DNA of 64,000 nucleotides, from contig NZ_CP020100.1 of the NCBI RefSeq assembly GCF_002056295.1, positions 2,813,501 through 2,877,500 on the forward strand, in the 5' to 3' direction. Shown here piece by piece: positions 12,091-21,133 of this stretch. Within the stretch, counting starts at the first letter, position 1, and every line of letters begins with the position of its first letter. The notes below the pieces were generated by a model. The model was not told where the DNA came from. It saw nothing but the letters and a program-made list of their open reading frames with translations, and did not search any database. This stretch comes from Halopseudomonas phragmitis. Lineage in GTDB: Bacteria > Pseudomonadota > Gammaproteobacteria > Pseudomonadales > Pseudomonadaceae. The translations under genes and the position numbers were made by a program.

Positions 12091-12120
12091 GGTGCCGGCC
12101 TCAGGGCCGGCGCCTTGATT
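12091..12120 (+). terminator. Attenuator-like hairpin between binding protein and ATPase
   Basis: GGTGCCGGCC pairs with GGCCGGCGCC around TCAG, followed by a weak T stretch (TTGATTT). It may stop part of the transcripts or protect the 3' end of the upstream message. Confidence 0.55.
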
Positions 12121-12143
12121 TCCATAGTGGGCCAGGGTAACTC

Positions 12144-13259
12144 ATGACATCAGGCAATCAGCCCTTTGACCTCGAATGCCAGGAGGTCTGCAAACGGTTT
12201 GCCGGCCATCAGGCGGTGGACGGCGTTTCCTTTCAAATTCCTGCCGGTTCGTTTTTCTCGATACTCGGGCCTTCCGGCTGCGGCAAGACCACGCTGCTAC
12301 GCATGCTGGCCGGGTTTCTTGAACCCGATAGCGGCGACATCCGGATCAAGGGCCGCTCGATGCTGGGGATTGCGCCCAATCGGCGGCCGCTGAACATGGT
12401 GTTCCAGCACCTGGCGCTGTTCCCAATGATGAGCGTGGCTGACAACGTCGCCTATGGGCTCAAGCGTCGAGGGACTGCCCGTGAGGAAATTCGTCGCCGG
12501 GTGGCGGATGTGCTGGAGCGGGTCGGTCTGCCCGACAGCGGCGACAAGAAGCCCGAGCAATTGTCCGGTGGCCAGAAACAGCGGATTGCGATTGCCCGCT
12601 GTCTGGTGCTTGAGCCGGCGGTGCTGTTGCTCGATGAGCCGCTTGGGGCGCTGGATCTGAAGCTGCGTGAGCAGATGAAGGTGGAGCTCAAGCAGTTGCA
12701 GCAGACCTTTGGTACCACCTTTATCTACATCACCCACGACCAGTCCGAAGCGCTGGTGATGTCGGATCAGGTGGCGGTGATGAATCAGGGCCGGTTCGAG
12801 CAGGTCGATAGCCCTCAGGGCCTGTACTACAACCCGCAAACGCCGTTTGTTGCGGGCTTCGTTGGCGACAGCAATCGCATGGCTGCGCGTCTGCTTCAGG
12901 CTGGCCCGCATGCTGAACTGGAGCTGGCTGGTGGGCTGCGGGTCAAGGCCCGGGCGGCCACTGCACCGGTAGCACCTGGTAGCCAGGCCAGTCTGTTCGT
13001 GCGCCCGGAAAGCATTGTCGCCTGCTTGCCGGACATGCCCTGTGAGCTGGATAACCGTCTGTCCGCGCGGGTGGAGACACTGTTGTTCGATGGCGCCAAC
13101 AGCCGGATCGAGGCCAGTGTGGCGACTGGTGGCCAATCCCTGAACCTGACTGTACGCTTGCCCCAGACCCCGGCTTACGCCCAGCTGCGTCCAGGCGATT
13201 TGCTGACGTTGGGCTGGGCGGCTGATCAGGGGCTGTATTTCCCCGAGACCGGAGCCTGA
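12144..13259 (+). CDS. ABC transporter ATPase, PotA type
   Basis: This is the 371-aa ATP-binding subunit of the importer. Walker A GPSGCGKTT is near residue 38, the signature LSGGQKQR near 140, Walker B LLLDEPLGALD near 160, and the switch His in ITHDQSEAL. The C-terminal 110 residues form the TOBE domain found in polyamine, maltose and iron importers. It is followed after two bases by the first permease. Confidence 0.92.
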   Translation: MTSGNQPFDLECQEVCKRFAGHQAVDGVSFQIPAGSFFSILGPSGCGKTTLLRMLAGFLEPDSGDIRIKGRSMLGIAPNRRPLNMVFQHLALFPMMSVADNVAYGLKRRGTAREEIRRRVADVLERVGLPDSGDKKPEQLSGGQKQRIAIARCLVLEPAVLLLDEPLGALDLKLREQMKVELKQLQQTFGTTFIYITHDQSEALVMSDQVAVMNQGRFEQVDSPQGLYYNPQTPFVAGFVGDSNRMAARLLQAGPHAELELAGGLRVKARAATAPVAPGSQASLFVRPESIVACLPDMPCELDNRLSARVETLLFDGANSRIEASVATGGQSLNLTVRLPQTPAYAQLRPGDLLTLGWAADQGLYFPETGA

Positions 13260-13261
13260 AC

Positions 13262-14119
13262 ATGCGCAGCACCTGGCGTCTGGGTACGCTGCTGTTGATG
13301 TTGCCGCTGCTGTTGTGGCTATTGCTGTTGATCTTGCTGCCGCATCTGGACATGTTGACTGTGTCACTGCGTGAGCGGGTAGCGTTCGGTGAGTACCGTT
13401 TCAGCTGGATGCACTATCAGGCCTTCTTCAGCGAATCCTTGTACTGGCGCACCTTTCTGCGCACGGCGCTGATGTCGATTCTGGCCACCTTCTTGACCCT
13501 GGTGATCGCCTTGCCGGTTGCCTGGTATATCGCCAAGCTGGTACGTGGCCGTGCCCGTACCACGCTGTTTCTCGCCTGCCTGGTGCCGTTCTGGGTCAGC
13601 GAGCTGGTGCGCACCTATGGCTGGATGATCCTGCTACGTGAAAGCGGTGTGATCAGCGGCCTTTTGCAATGGCTGGGGTTGGCCAGTGGGCCGGTTGAAA
13701 TGCTCTACAACGACGTGGCGATCATGGTTGGGTTGATCTATGCCTCGATGCTGTTCATGGTTGTGCCGCTGGTGACGACTCTGGACAGCCTCGATAACAG
13801 CCTGGTGGAGGCGGCCTACGACCTTGGCGGTAATCACCTGAGTGTCTGGCGCGACATCATCATTCCACATGCCATGCCCGGCATCGTCTCTGGCTGCATT
13901 GTGGTGTTCATGTTGACGCTGGGCAATTACCTGACGCCGGTTCTGCTCGGCGGCAAGGACAGCTTGTGGTTCACCGAACAGATCTTCACTCAGTTCATCA
14001 CCCGCTTCAACTGGGAGCAGGGCGCCGCTTTTGGCGTGCTGCTGCTGTTCTTGTCTTCGCTTATCGTCTGGCTTGGGCTCAAGCTCAGCGGCCAGTCGTT
14101 CAGTCAGACCATGAGGTGA
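13262..14119 (+). CDS. ABC transporter permease 1 (PotB type)
   Basis: The 285-aa inner-membrane protein has about six membrane segments. The cytoplasmic coupling motif EAAYDLGGNHLSVWRDIIIP (about residues 181-200) contacts the ATPase. It forms the channel with the second permease, which begins three bases after this stop. Confidence 0.9.
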   Translation: MRSTWRLGTLLLMLPLLLWLLLLILLPHLDMLTVSLRERVAFGEYRFSWMHYQAFFSESLYWRTFLRTALMSILATFLTLVIALPVAWYIAKLVRGRARTTLFLACLVPFWVSELVRTYGWMILLRESGVISGLLQWLGLASGPVEMLYNDVAIMVGLIYASMLFMVVPLVTTLDSLDNSLVEAAYDLGGNHLSVWRDIIIPHAMPGIVSGCIVVFMLTLGNYLTPVLLGGKDSLWFTEQIFTQFITRFNWEQGAAFGVLLLFLSSLIVWLGLKLSGQSFSQTMR

Positions 14120-14122
14120 AGC

Positions 14123-14971
14123 ATGATTGCCTCCTTGCCCCTGAGCCGCCGGTTTCGCTGGATTTACGCAGCCTATGTCGTGGCTTTTTTCATCTATCTG
14201 GCCGCGCCTTTGCTGGTGGTGGCGGTGTTTGCCTTCAACGACAGCCGCTTTCCGGCCTTGCCCTGGCAAGGCTTTACTCTGGACTGGTTCTTGTCCGGCA
14301 GCGGTCGGATCGGCCTGTTCGATGACCGGCCGATTCTGCGCAGCATCGGCACCAGCGCCTGGGTAGCCAGTTGGGTGACGCTGGCGTCAATCAGTCTGGC
14401 CACGCTCAATGCCTTTCTGTTCGAGCGCCATCAGTTCCCAGGCAAGAATCTGCTGTTCATCCTGATGTTGCTGCCGCTGGTGATTCCCGGCGTGATTCTG
14501 GGTATCTCGATTCTGGTGTTTGCCAGCAGCATCGCCAACTACTTTGACTTCAACCATGATCTTGAACTGGACATGCTGCGTCCGGGGTTGCTGCTGGTGG
14601 TGCTGGGGCAATTTGCTTTTCTGACTACCATAGCCACTTTGGTGATTGCCGCCCGGCTACGGACCTTTGACCTGCAACTGGAAGAGGCTGCCCGTAATCT
14701 GGGGGCTACGCCGCTGGTGGCCGTATTGACCGTGACTCTGCCATTTTTGGCGCCGGCAATCATTGGTGCGGCGCTGGTGTGTTTTTTGATGTCGTTCGAG
14801 AACTTCAACACCACCTTGATGTTGGTCGGCTCCGATGCGCCGCTGACGATCACGTTGTTCAGTCGGCTGCGTGAGGGAGCAACCCCTGTCCTCAATGCCG
14901 TGTCCTTGCTGCTGATGTTGGGCTCGATGTTGCTGGCGCTGGTCAGCATCTGGGTTCAGCGCAGGCCTTAG
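14123..14971 (+). CDS. ABC transporter permease 2 (PotC type)
   Basis: The 282-aa inner-membrane protein has about six membrane segments and a coupling motif EEAARNLGATPLVAVLTVTL. It is last in the importer operon. A 140-bp inverted-repeat element starts one base after its stop codon and could act as its 3' end. Confidence 0.9.
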   Translation: MIASLPLSRRFRWIYAAYVVAFFIYLAAPLLVVAVFAFNDSRFPALPWQGFTLDWFLSGSGRIGLFDDRPILRSIGTSAWVASWVTLASISLATLNAFLFERHQFPGKNLLFILMLLPLVIPGVILGISILVFASSIANYFDFNHDLELDMLRPGLLLVVLGQFAFLTTIATLVIAARLRTFDLQLEEAARNLGATPLVAVLTVTLPFLAPAIIGAALVCFLMSFENFNTTLMLVGSDAPLTITLFSRLREGATPVLNAVSLLLMLGSMLLALVSIWVQRRP

Positions 14972-15111
14972 GGAACCTCTGAAAAACTACCTGCGTTGGC
15001 AATACTGCGTTAAAAACAGCCTCAAAATGCTCATTTACATTAAGTAAACTCCGCTTTTTCGGCTGTTTTTGCCTTGTCTTGCCTGCCTCGCCTACGTTTT
15101 TCAGAGGTTCC
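14972..15111. repeat. 140-bp inverted-repeat (MITE-like) element
   Basis: The left end GGAACCTCTGAAAAAC (14972-14987) is a perfect 16-bp inverted repeat of the right end 15096-15111. Shorter internal inverted segments are present (AAAAACAGCC against GGCTGTTTTT), so the RNA would fold into a long stem. It has no coding frame. The form fits a non-autonomous dispersed element; I recall similar repeats in gammaproteobacterial intergenic regions. Confidence 0.8.
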
Positions 15112-15124
15112 TTAACAGACCCTA

Positions 15125-15171
15125 TTGGTCATTTCTGTTACCAACAATGTGCAATCGGTCATTTAGTTGGC
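15125..15171. promoter_or_regulatory. Possible operator repeats upstream of the TetR gene
   Basis: TTGGTCATTTCTGTTACCAA (15125-15144) has inverted ends TTGGT/ACCAA, and a related TCGGTCATTTAGTTGGC follows at 15155-15171, thirty bases downstream. Such paired sites before a regulator gene suggest autoregulation. Inferred only. Confidence 0.35.
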
Positions 15172-15192
15172 ATAATGATGCACTTTGCCGTT

Positions 15193-15864
15193 ATGGATTC
15201 AGGTACATCAATGCAGAAAGAATCACGCAAGGTGCGCGAATTTCGCCGCCGTGAACAGGAAATTCTCGACACCTCACTGCGTCTTTTCCTCGAACAGGGA
15301 GAGGATAGCGTCACCGTTGAGATGATCGCCGACGAAGTCGGTATCGGCAAAGGCACCATCTACAAGCACTTCAAGTCCAAGGCCGAGATTTATCTGCGCC
15401 TGATGCTGGACTATGAGCGTGACCTGGCCGAGCTGCTGCACTCCGATGCCTTTATCAAGGACAAGGCGGCGCTGCCGCGCGAATACTTCGCCTTCCGCAT
15501 GAGCGATCCCGAGCGCTATCGGTTGTTTGACCGGCTGGAAGAAAAGGTGGTCAAGGCCAACCAGTTGCCGGAACTGGTCGAGCAGTTGCACCAGATCCGG
15601 GCCTCCAACTTCAATCACCTCAAAGGGGTGATCCAACTGCGCATTGATGAAGGTTCGCTGGAAGACGTACCGCCGTATTTCCACTATTGCGCTGCCTGGG
15701 CTCTGGTCCACGGCGCGATGGCCATGTATCACTCGCCATTCTGGCGTGAGGAGATCGGTGATCCGGAAGGCTACATGCAGTTTCTGATGGATGTCGGGGT
15801 GCGCATGGGCAACAAGTTCAAGCGCCGCAAGGAAGGCGAAGGCGGCGCTCCAGCAAAAGTCTGA
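15193..15864 (+). CDS. TetR-family transcriptional regulator
   Basis: A DNA-binding helix-turn-helix lies in the first 60 residues (TVEMIADEVGIGKGTIYKHF), followed by a ligand-binding half of unknown specificity. ATG codons at 15175, 15178, 15193 and 15211 are all in frame; 15193 or 15211 gives the usual short N-terminal arm (223 or 217 aa), and 15211 has a possible AGG ribosome-binding site. The next gene, an exported amidohydrolase, begins 57 bases later on the same strand and may be a target. Confidence 0.85.
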   Translation: MDSGTSMQKESRKVREFRRREQEILDTSLRLFLEQGEDSVTVEMIADEVGIGKGTIYKHFKSKAEIYLRLMLDYERDLAELLHSDAFIKDKAALPREYFAFRMSDPERYRLFDRLEEKVVKANQLPELVEQLHQIRASNFNHLKGVIQLRIDEGSLEDVPPYFHYCAAWALVHGAMAMYHSPFWREEIGDPEGYMQFLMDVGVRMGNKFKRRKEGEGGAPAKV

Positions 15865-15921
15865 ACCCCGAGCAATACGGCGGGTCTATGGTGTGTCTGC
15901 TAGTGATAGAGGAGATATACC

Positions 15922-16935
15922 GTGGCCCGCTTTATCCTGTACGCACTCTGCGCATTGCTGGCGCTGCCGGCTCAGGCCAGAGACTACCGCTACAGTGACG
16001 CCCACCTGCACTATGTTGACTTCTTCCAGAAATCCGCCGGGATGGAACGCTTGCTCAAGGAAATGCAGGCCAGGCGGATCGATCATGTAATGCTGTCGGG
16101 CATCCCGGTAGCCAAGATGTGGCACGAGAATGAACCCAAGCGCCCGCGCTACTATGCCGGGGATGATGCTCCGGTCTATTGGTACAGCGCTACCGACTAC
16201 CTGATCGCCGATGCGCTCAAGGGCCTGAGTGCCGAGCAGCGCCGACATTTCCATCCGTTCATCTCGGGCTTCAACCCCAGCGACAAAAATGCCGCTGCGC
16301 ATATCCGTCGGCTGCTGGAGCGTGATCCTGGGTTGTGGCACGGGATCGGTGAAATCTTTACCCGTCATGACGACCTGACTGCATTGACCCATGGCGAGCC
16401 GCCACGGGCCAACAGCGCAGCCTTGAATCGGGTTTACCATCTGGCCGCCGAACATGATCTGCCGGTGATGGTACATAGCAACATTACTTCAAAACGTGAG
16501 CGCAACCCGCTGTATTTACAGGAAATAGAAGAGCCGCTTGGTGAGCACCCGGATGTCCGCTTCATCTGGGCGCATGCCGGTACCAGCATGGAGATTCATC
16601 GCCATCAGGAATATCTTGAGTTCCTGTTGCCGCAGCTTGAACGGCTGTTGTCGACCTACCAGAACCTGTATATCGACCTATCCTGGACCATGCTCGAGCC
16701 TTATCTGCTCGACGACCAGGGGGCGCCAGATCCAGACTGGGTGGCGTTGGTCGAGCGTTTTCCTGAACGTTTCATGATTGGTTCGGATGTGGTCGGGCGG
16801 TTCGGCAACCTGGGCAATCATCTTCAGGCTTTCGACCCTTTCCTGGATGCTTTGCCTGAATCGGTTGCGCACCAGGTGGCGCGGGATAATTTCGTGGCGA
16901 TCCTGCCCGAAGCGGTGCGTCAGGAGCTGGACTGA
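15922..16935 (+). CDS. Exported amidohydrolase-family protein
   Basis: The 337-aa protein starts with a signal peptide (about residues 1-19, ending AQA). The rest is an amidohydrolase TIM barrel (amidohydro_2 type): YSDAHLHYVDF holds the first His pair, MVHSNI and FIWAHAGTS supply later His ligands, and FMIGSDVVG supplies the closing Asp. The start is GTG at 15922 after GAGGAGAT. Related enzymes act on cyclic or aromatic carboxylates; the substrate here is unknown. A hairpin terminator at 16938-16963 separates it from the convergent esterase. Confidence 0.8.
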   Translation: MARFILYALCALLALPAQARDYRYSDAHLHYVDFFQKSAGMERLLKEMQARRIDHVMLSGIPVAKMWHENEPKRPRYYAGDDAPVYWYSATDYLIADALKGLSAEQRRHFHPFISGFNPSDKNAAAHIRRLLERDPGLWHGIGEIFTRHDDLTALTHGEPPRANSAALNRVYHLAAEHDLPVMVHSNITSKRERNPLYLQEIEEPLGEHPDVRFIWAHAGTSMEIHRHQEYLEFLLPQLERLLSTYQNLYIDLSWTMLEPYLLDDQGAPDPDWVALVERFPERFMIGSDVVGRFGNLGNHLQAFDPFLDALPESVAHQVARDNFVAILPEAVRQELD

Positions 16936-16937
16936 GG

Positions 16938-16967
16938 CCAACGCCGGCAAATGCCGGCGTTGGTTTG
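16938..16967. terminator. Hairpin between convergent genes
   Basis: CCAACGCCGGC pairs with GCCGGCGTTGG around a short loop, between the amidohydrolase and esterase stop codons, so it can end transcripts from both sides. Confidence 0.75.
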
Positions 16968-16976
16968 GGTGGCGGG

Positions 16977-18644
16977 TTAACGCAGAGGCGGATTGGCCCA
17001 GTAACCACAGCGGTGATAGCCGAGGAAGGTCAGGGCGCTGGTGCTGGCCGGTTGTGGCGGATCAAGTACCAGGTATTGATTGTCGGCCGCTTGCGGCCAG
17101 GCAGGAGCGACCCCATCGCTGGTGTTGGGGTCACCGAACTTGGCGAACGATGTCCAGTAATCAACCATCAGGCCGGCCAGATTGTCGATCTCCTCATCAG
17201 TGCCGGTGTAACGCTCGCGCATCAGCTCTTGCGGGTAGAGCACATAAGGAATCTCGCCAGCATGGGTGGCACCCATGTCGAAACTCACCAGGGCCGGACT
17301 GACCAGCGTCCAGGGAGCGTTTTCATCACGGAACCAATACTTGAAGGTGTTCATACCCTGGGCGGCGAAGGTGCCGGCGTGCAGGCTGCTGTTGCAGGCG
17401 AACATGAAATCGGTCCAGATGGCGGACAGGGCGGTGGAGAGCGGAGCGCTTTCACTGGCATAGAACCCCAGATAATCGCTGGCGATCTGATCATCATCGT
17501 AGGGCACGCTGGCCTGGTATGGTGCAAAAAAGCTGGTTACCCGGCTACGGTATTCCGCTTCGCCCAGTGTTTCCAGCGACGCGCCGCCAAGCTCATCAAG
17601 GGCAATGAACAAGGTGCCTTCGTTCTGATTGCTGCCGATCATCATGTCCAGGTTGGTATTGAACTGGCCGGTTTGCAGCGCGGCCATGATCGACAGAGGC
17701 AGCAGATCGCTATCCGGGTCTACGCTCGGCATGCTTTGCGAACCCTGGGCAGCCAGCAGAGCTGGAACCGGCAAGGCGCGCAGGCAGTCAGCAGCGGTTG
17801 CCAGGTCGTCACAGCCCAGGGCATTGGCAATTTGCACACCGCCAAACTGGGCGGCTACCTTAGGTACCTGGAAGGGCGCGTAGGAGCCACTCTGTACGAT
17901 GGCCTTGTGGAACAGTTCTTCGCTCTGCGCGCGCGGTGAAACCACATGACTCATGACGCTGTGGCCACCGGCCGATTCGCCGAAAATGGTCACGTTGTCC
18001 GGGTCGCCGCCAAAGGCCTGAATGTTCTGCTTGACCCAGCGCAGGGCTTGCTGCTGGTCCATCAGGCCGAAGTTGCCACCATCGGACTCCAGTGATGGGT
18101 GTGCCATGAAACCAAGATTGCCAAGCCGATAATTGAGGGTAACGACAACTACGTCCTGCTGGACCAGGCGGGTGGGGTCATACTCGCCGCCGCCATCGCC
18201 AAATACGAAGGCGCCACCATGGATCCAGACCATCACTGGCAGATCTTCAGCCTGGTCAGGGGTGTAAACATTCAGGAACAGGCAGTCTTCATCACCTTGC
18301 GGCTGTCCGGTCATCAGGCTGGTCTGCGGGCACATGGCGCCGAACTCTTCGCTCAGCTCCAGCACGGCATCACGCTGCGCGGCAGCCTGGGTTGGAGCCA
18401 GCCGCAGTTCGCCGACCGGTGCGGCGGCGTAGGGTATGCCACGAAATACCCGCATACCGTTGAGTGCGATGCCCTGAATGTCACCTTCACTGGTGCTGGC
18501 CAGCAACGGGTTGGCTTCCGGCTCTGTGGCTCTGGAGCTCGAGCTTGAACCTGAACTGGACAGGCAGCCACTTAGGCTGGCGGCGACGACCAGCGCTGCA
18601 AGGCTGGTCAGGATGAAGCCCGGGCGGGCGCGGTTTGTTGTCAT
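16977..18644 (-). CDS. Carboxylesterase type B lipoprotein
   Basis: The 555-aa protein opens with a lipoprotein signal (lipobox LSGC, Cys about residue 27) and a Ser-rich linker, so it should be membrane-anchored on the outer face. The body is a type B carboxylesterase (alpha/beta hydrolase): FRGIPYA at the start, oxyanion region IHGGAFVFG, nucleophile in FGESAGG, acid in SNQNEGTLF, and the His in THAGEIPYV. Paired Cys (EDCLF, CNSS and others) fit disulfides outside the cytosol. Likely a broad ester hydrolase; the natural substrate is unknown. Confidence 0.88.
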   Translation of the reverse strand: MTTNRARPGFILTSLAALVVAASLSGCLSSSGSSSSSRATEPEANPLLASTSEGDIQGIALNGMRVFRGIPYAAAPVGELRLAPTQAAAQRDAVLELSEEFGAMCPQTSLMTGQPQGDEDCLFLNVYTPDQAEDLPVMVWIHGGAFVFGDGGGEYDPTRLVQQDVVVVTLNYRLGNLGFMAHPSLESDGGNFGLMDQQQALRWVKQNIQAFGGDPDNVTIFGESAGGHSVMSHVVSPRAQSEELFHKAIVQSGSYAPFQVPKVAAQFGGVQIANALGCDDLATAADCLRALPVPALLAAQGSQSMPSVDPDSDLLPLSIMAALQTGQFNTNLDMMIGSNQNEGTLFIALDELGGASLETLGEAEYRSRVTSFFAPYQASVPYDDDQIASDYLGFYASESAPLSTALSAIWTDFMFACNSSLHAGTFAAQGMNTFKYWFRDENAPWTLVSPALVSFDMGATHAGEIPYVLYPQELMRERYTGTDEEIDNLAGLMVDYWTSFAKFGDPNTSDGVAPAWPQAADNQYLVLDPPQPASTSALTFLGYHRCGYWANPPLR

Positions 18645-18858
18645 TATTCTGGTTCCCCATGCGCATACGGTTGTAGTGAATCGCGCTTCCTGAGTCTTTA
18701 TCTTTGTTTGGAAGGCTTGCGAGGCATAAATGCTAATTGCTTCACATGGCGCTGTCAGACCCGGAGATGGGTGATCCCATTTTGCTGCTACATCGTTTAG
18801 ACTGGCGCGTTCGAATCCGAGCCGCTCTGGACTCAGGCGTTGTTTTCAGGAGTACTCC

Positions 18859-19755
18859 ATGGCCGCACAGCCGTTTCCCGTCAGCTATATCGAACCGGTA
18901 TTCAGACCGCCCAGCGAAGCCCACTCACTGATTCTGCCGGTCACCAATGGCTGTTCCTGGAACAAATGTACGTTCTGCGAAATGTACACCGCGCCGCAGA
19001 AGAAATTTCGGGCTCGTGATGAGGCTGAGGTACTGGAGGAAATTCAGCGCTGCGGTGAACAGTTGCTGGTGCAGCGGGTATTTCTGGCCGATGGCGACGC
19101 CATGGTGCTGCCTACCCATCGTCTGTTGCGCATCCTTGAAGCGATCCGCCAGCATATGCCCGAGGTCAACCGGGTAACCTCCTACTGCTTGCCGCGCAAC
19201 CTCAAGCGCAAGTCTGTGGCTGAGCTGAGCGAGCTGCGCGAAGCCGGGTTGGCGATGCTGTATGTCGGGGCCGAGTCCGGCGATGATCAGGTGCTGGAGC
19301 GGGTCAACAAAGGAGAAACCCGGGCTTCTACCAGTGAGGCGCTGATCAAGGCTGGCGAGGCTGGTATTCAGCGCTCGGTGATGATCCTCAACGGTCTGGG
19401 TGGGCAAAGCCTGAGCGACCAGCACGCCCGGCACTCGGCAGAACTGATGAATGAAACCCAGCCTGAATACCTGTCCACTCTGGTGGTCAGCTTCCCTCAG
19501 GGTATGGAACGCTTCAAGGAGCGTTATGCCGACTTCCAGCCGCTCGATCAGCAGGGACTGTTCCGCGAGATGCTGACCTTCCTGCAGACTCTGGAGCTGG
19601 ACAGCACGGTGTTTCGCAGTGACCATGCTTCCAATTACCTGGTGCTCAAGGGTGTGCTTGGAGCTGACAAGGGGCGTATGCTTGAGCAGGTGCGCACCGC
19701 CCTGGAGCAGCCGGAGCGGGTGAAGTTGCGCCCTGAGTGGATGCGCGGGCTGTAG
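18859..19755 (+). CDS. Radical SAM protein of unknown function
   Basis: The 298-aa protein has an N-terminal radical SAM barrel. The iron-sulfur cysteines are Cys32, Cys37 and Cys40 (NGCSWNKCTFCEMY), a C-x4-C-x2-C spacing rather than the common C-x3-C-x2-C. The SAM-binding GAESGDDQVLERVNKGET is present. No second cluster or auxiliary domain was seen. Seventeen bases separate it from the following lipoprotein gene, so cotranscription is likely. The reaction cannot be assigned. Confidence 0.82.
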   Translation: MAAQPFPVSYIEPVFRPPSEAHSLILPVTNGCSWNKCTFCEMYTAPQKKFRARDEAEVLEEIQRCGEQLLVQRVFLADGDAMVLPTHRLLRILEAIRQHMPEVNRVTSYCLPRNLKRKSVAELSELREAGLAMLYVGAESGDDQVLERVNKGETRASTSEALIKAGEAGIQRSVMILNGLGGQSLSDQHARHSAELMNETQPEYLSTLVVSFPQGMERFKERYADFQPLDQQGLFREMLTFLQTLELDSTVFRSDHASNYLVLKGVLGADKGRMLEQVRTALEQPERVKLRPEWMRGL

Positions 19756-19771
19756 CGTCAAGGAGAGAGTT

Positions 19772-20368
19772 ATGCGGTTGGGATGGCTTGTGGCGGTAGT
19801 GCTGGTGCTGGCTGGCTGTATGAAACCGTCCGATATGCAGCAGAGCGCTCGCTATTATCTGGGCGATGCCGGGTTGATGGATCATTACACGCTGACCCGC
19901 AGCGCAACCTGGACGCTGCAGTCAGACTCGCAGCTGTTCATTGCCCAAGGGCATTTTGTCCCGGTAGGTCATCCCTATGCGCGGCCCAATGTGGTGGCCG
20001 AAGAGACCTTTGCCGCCGCCGTACAGGTTTTTCCGCTGGTACGGCGCGCCGAGCAGCCGCTTGGGCTGGAGCAGGCACTGGAGCAGGCTATCAACCACCA
20101 GGCTGATTACCTGCTGTACACCCGCTTTGCCCGCGCCGAAGACGGCGTCAGTACCCGTGAGGAGTGGGAGGAATCGGGCGAACTGGCTGATGTCGGGCGT
20201 GACCGCGCGGTGTTACAGTTGATTCTGATGGAAACCGGTAACCGCTACATGGTCGACTATGCGGTCATTCAGGCGCGCGGCGGCTTCCTGCAGTTTTACA
20301 AGGCCAAGCCCGAAGACCTGTTGCGGCGGCCGCTCGAGGACTATACCCGGCGTCTGCTCGGTCGTTGA
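19772..20368 (+). CDS. DUF4823-like lipoprotein
   Basis: This 198-aa protein has a lipobox (VLAGC, Cys16) after a short hydrophobic signal. The mature part contains SDSQLFIAQ and a C-terminal FYKAKPEDLLRRPLEDY segment and resembles the DUF4823 lipoproteins of Pseudomonas. Its function is unknown. It lies between the radical SAM gene and the DUF1285 gene with 12-17 base spacings, so the three probably form one operon. Confidence 0.72.
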   Translation: MRLGWLVAVVLVLAGCMKPSDMQQSARYYLGDAGLMDHYTLTRSATWTLQSDSQLFIAQGHFVPVGHPYARPNVVAEETFAAAVQVFPLVRRAEQPLGLEQALEQAINHQADYLLYTRFARAEDGVSTREEWEESGELADVGRDRAVLQLILMETGNRYMVDYAVIQARGGFLQFYKAKPEDLLRRPLEDYTRRLLGR

Positions 20369-20380
20369 CAGGAGAGACTC

Positions 20381-20971
20381 ATGGACAATCGCCCACCCCC
20401 TCCGCAATCGCTGCTCGACAGCATTCCCCAGACGGGCAGTCTGCATCGCCGTGAACCGGCTCCGGTTCACCTCTGGAACCCACCGCTATCCGGCGAGCTG
20501 GACATGCGAATCACCCGCGACGGCACCTGGTACTATCAGGGCGGGCCGATTGAACGCAAGGCGCTGGCGCAGTTGTTCTCCGGCATTCTGCGGCTGGATG
20601 AGGACGGCCGCTACTATCTGGTTACGCCGGTCGAACGCTGGGCCATTCAGGTCGATGACGCGCCTTTCGTCGCGACCAACCTGAATATCGAGGGCGAAGG
20701 ACAGTTGCAACGCTTGCGCTTTACCACCAGCCTGGGTGATGAGTTCGAAGCCGGCACTGAGCATCCGATAACTCTCAAGTGTGATCCTGATAGTGGCGAG
20801 CCGGCACCCTATATACTGGTGCGCGCCAATCTGCAGGCGCTGATTCATCGCAACGTGTTCTATCAGTTGGTTGATCTGGCAGTAGCCCATGAGCAGAACG
20901 GGCACAGTGCTCTGGGAGTTTGGAGCAACGGTCAGTTTTTTCCGATGGACGGTGGCGCCGAGGCGCGCTGA
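20381..20971 (+). CDS. DUF1285 domain protein
   Basis: The 196-aa cytosolic protein fits the DUF1285 family, with landmarks LWNPPLSGELDMRI, GTWYYQGGPIERKALAQLFS and YYLVTPVERWAI. It has no signal peptide or membrane segment. Members are conserved across proteobacteria but have no firm function. It starts 12 bases after the DUF4823 gene. Confidence 0.82.
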   Translation: MDNRPPPPQSLLDSIPQTGSLHRREPAPVHLWNPPLSGELDMRITRDGTWYYQGGPIERKALAQLFSGILRLDEDGRYYLVTPVERWAIQVDDAPFVATNLNIEGEGQLQRLRFTTSLGDEFEAGTEHPITLKCDPDSGEPAPYILVRANLQALIHRNVFYQLVDLAVAHEQNGHSALGVWSNGQFFPMDGGAEAR

Positions 20972-21085
20972 GGGTCATCCCGCGTCAATTGCGGGCTGGC
21001 CGTCAGGGCTGGCCGGCCATTCCCCGAAGTGCTTTCCAAGTCAAGCCCGCCAGGGCAAGAAATCAAAATTTTTTGCAGTTGATAT

Positions 21086-21133
21086 TCACCATATCTAGGT
21101 CTAGCATTTCCTCCAACGCACAATACATAGTGT
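21086..21133 (+). promoter_or_regulatory. Pair of NrdR boxes upstream of nrdJ
   Basis: GCACAATACATAGTGT (21118-21133) agrees with the NrdR consensus acaCwAtATaTwGtgt at 14 of 16 positions. TCACCATATCTAGGTC (21086-21101) is a weaker second copy. The two are offset by exactly 32 bp, three helical turns, the arrangement NrdR needs. NrdR would repress nrdJ when deoxynucleotides are ample. Confidence 0.8.

Noticed and set aside
20979..21020. GC-rich inverted repeats after the DUF1285 gene
   Set aside because: They can fold but lack a T run, so I did not call a terminator.
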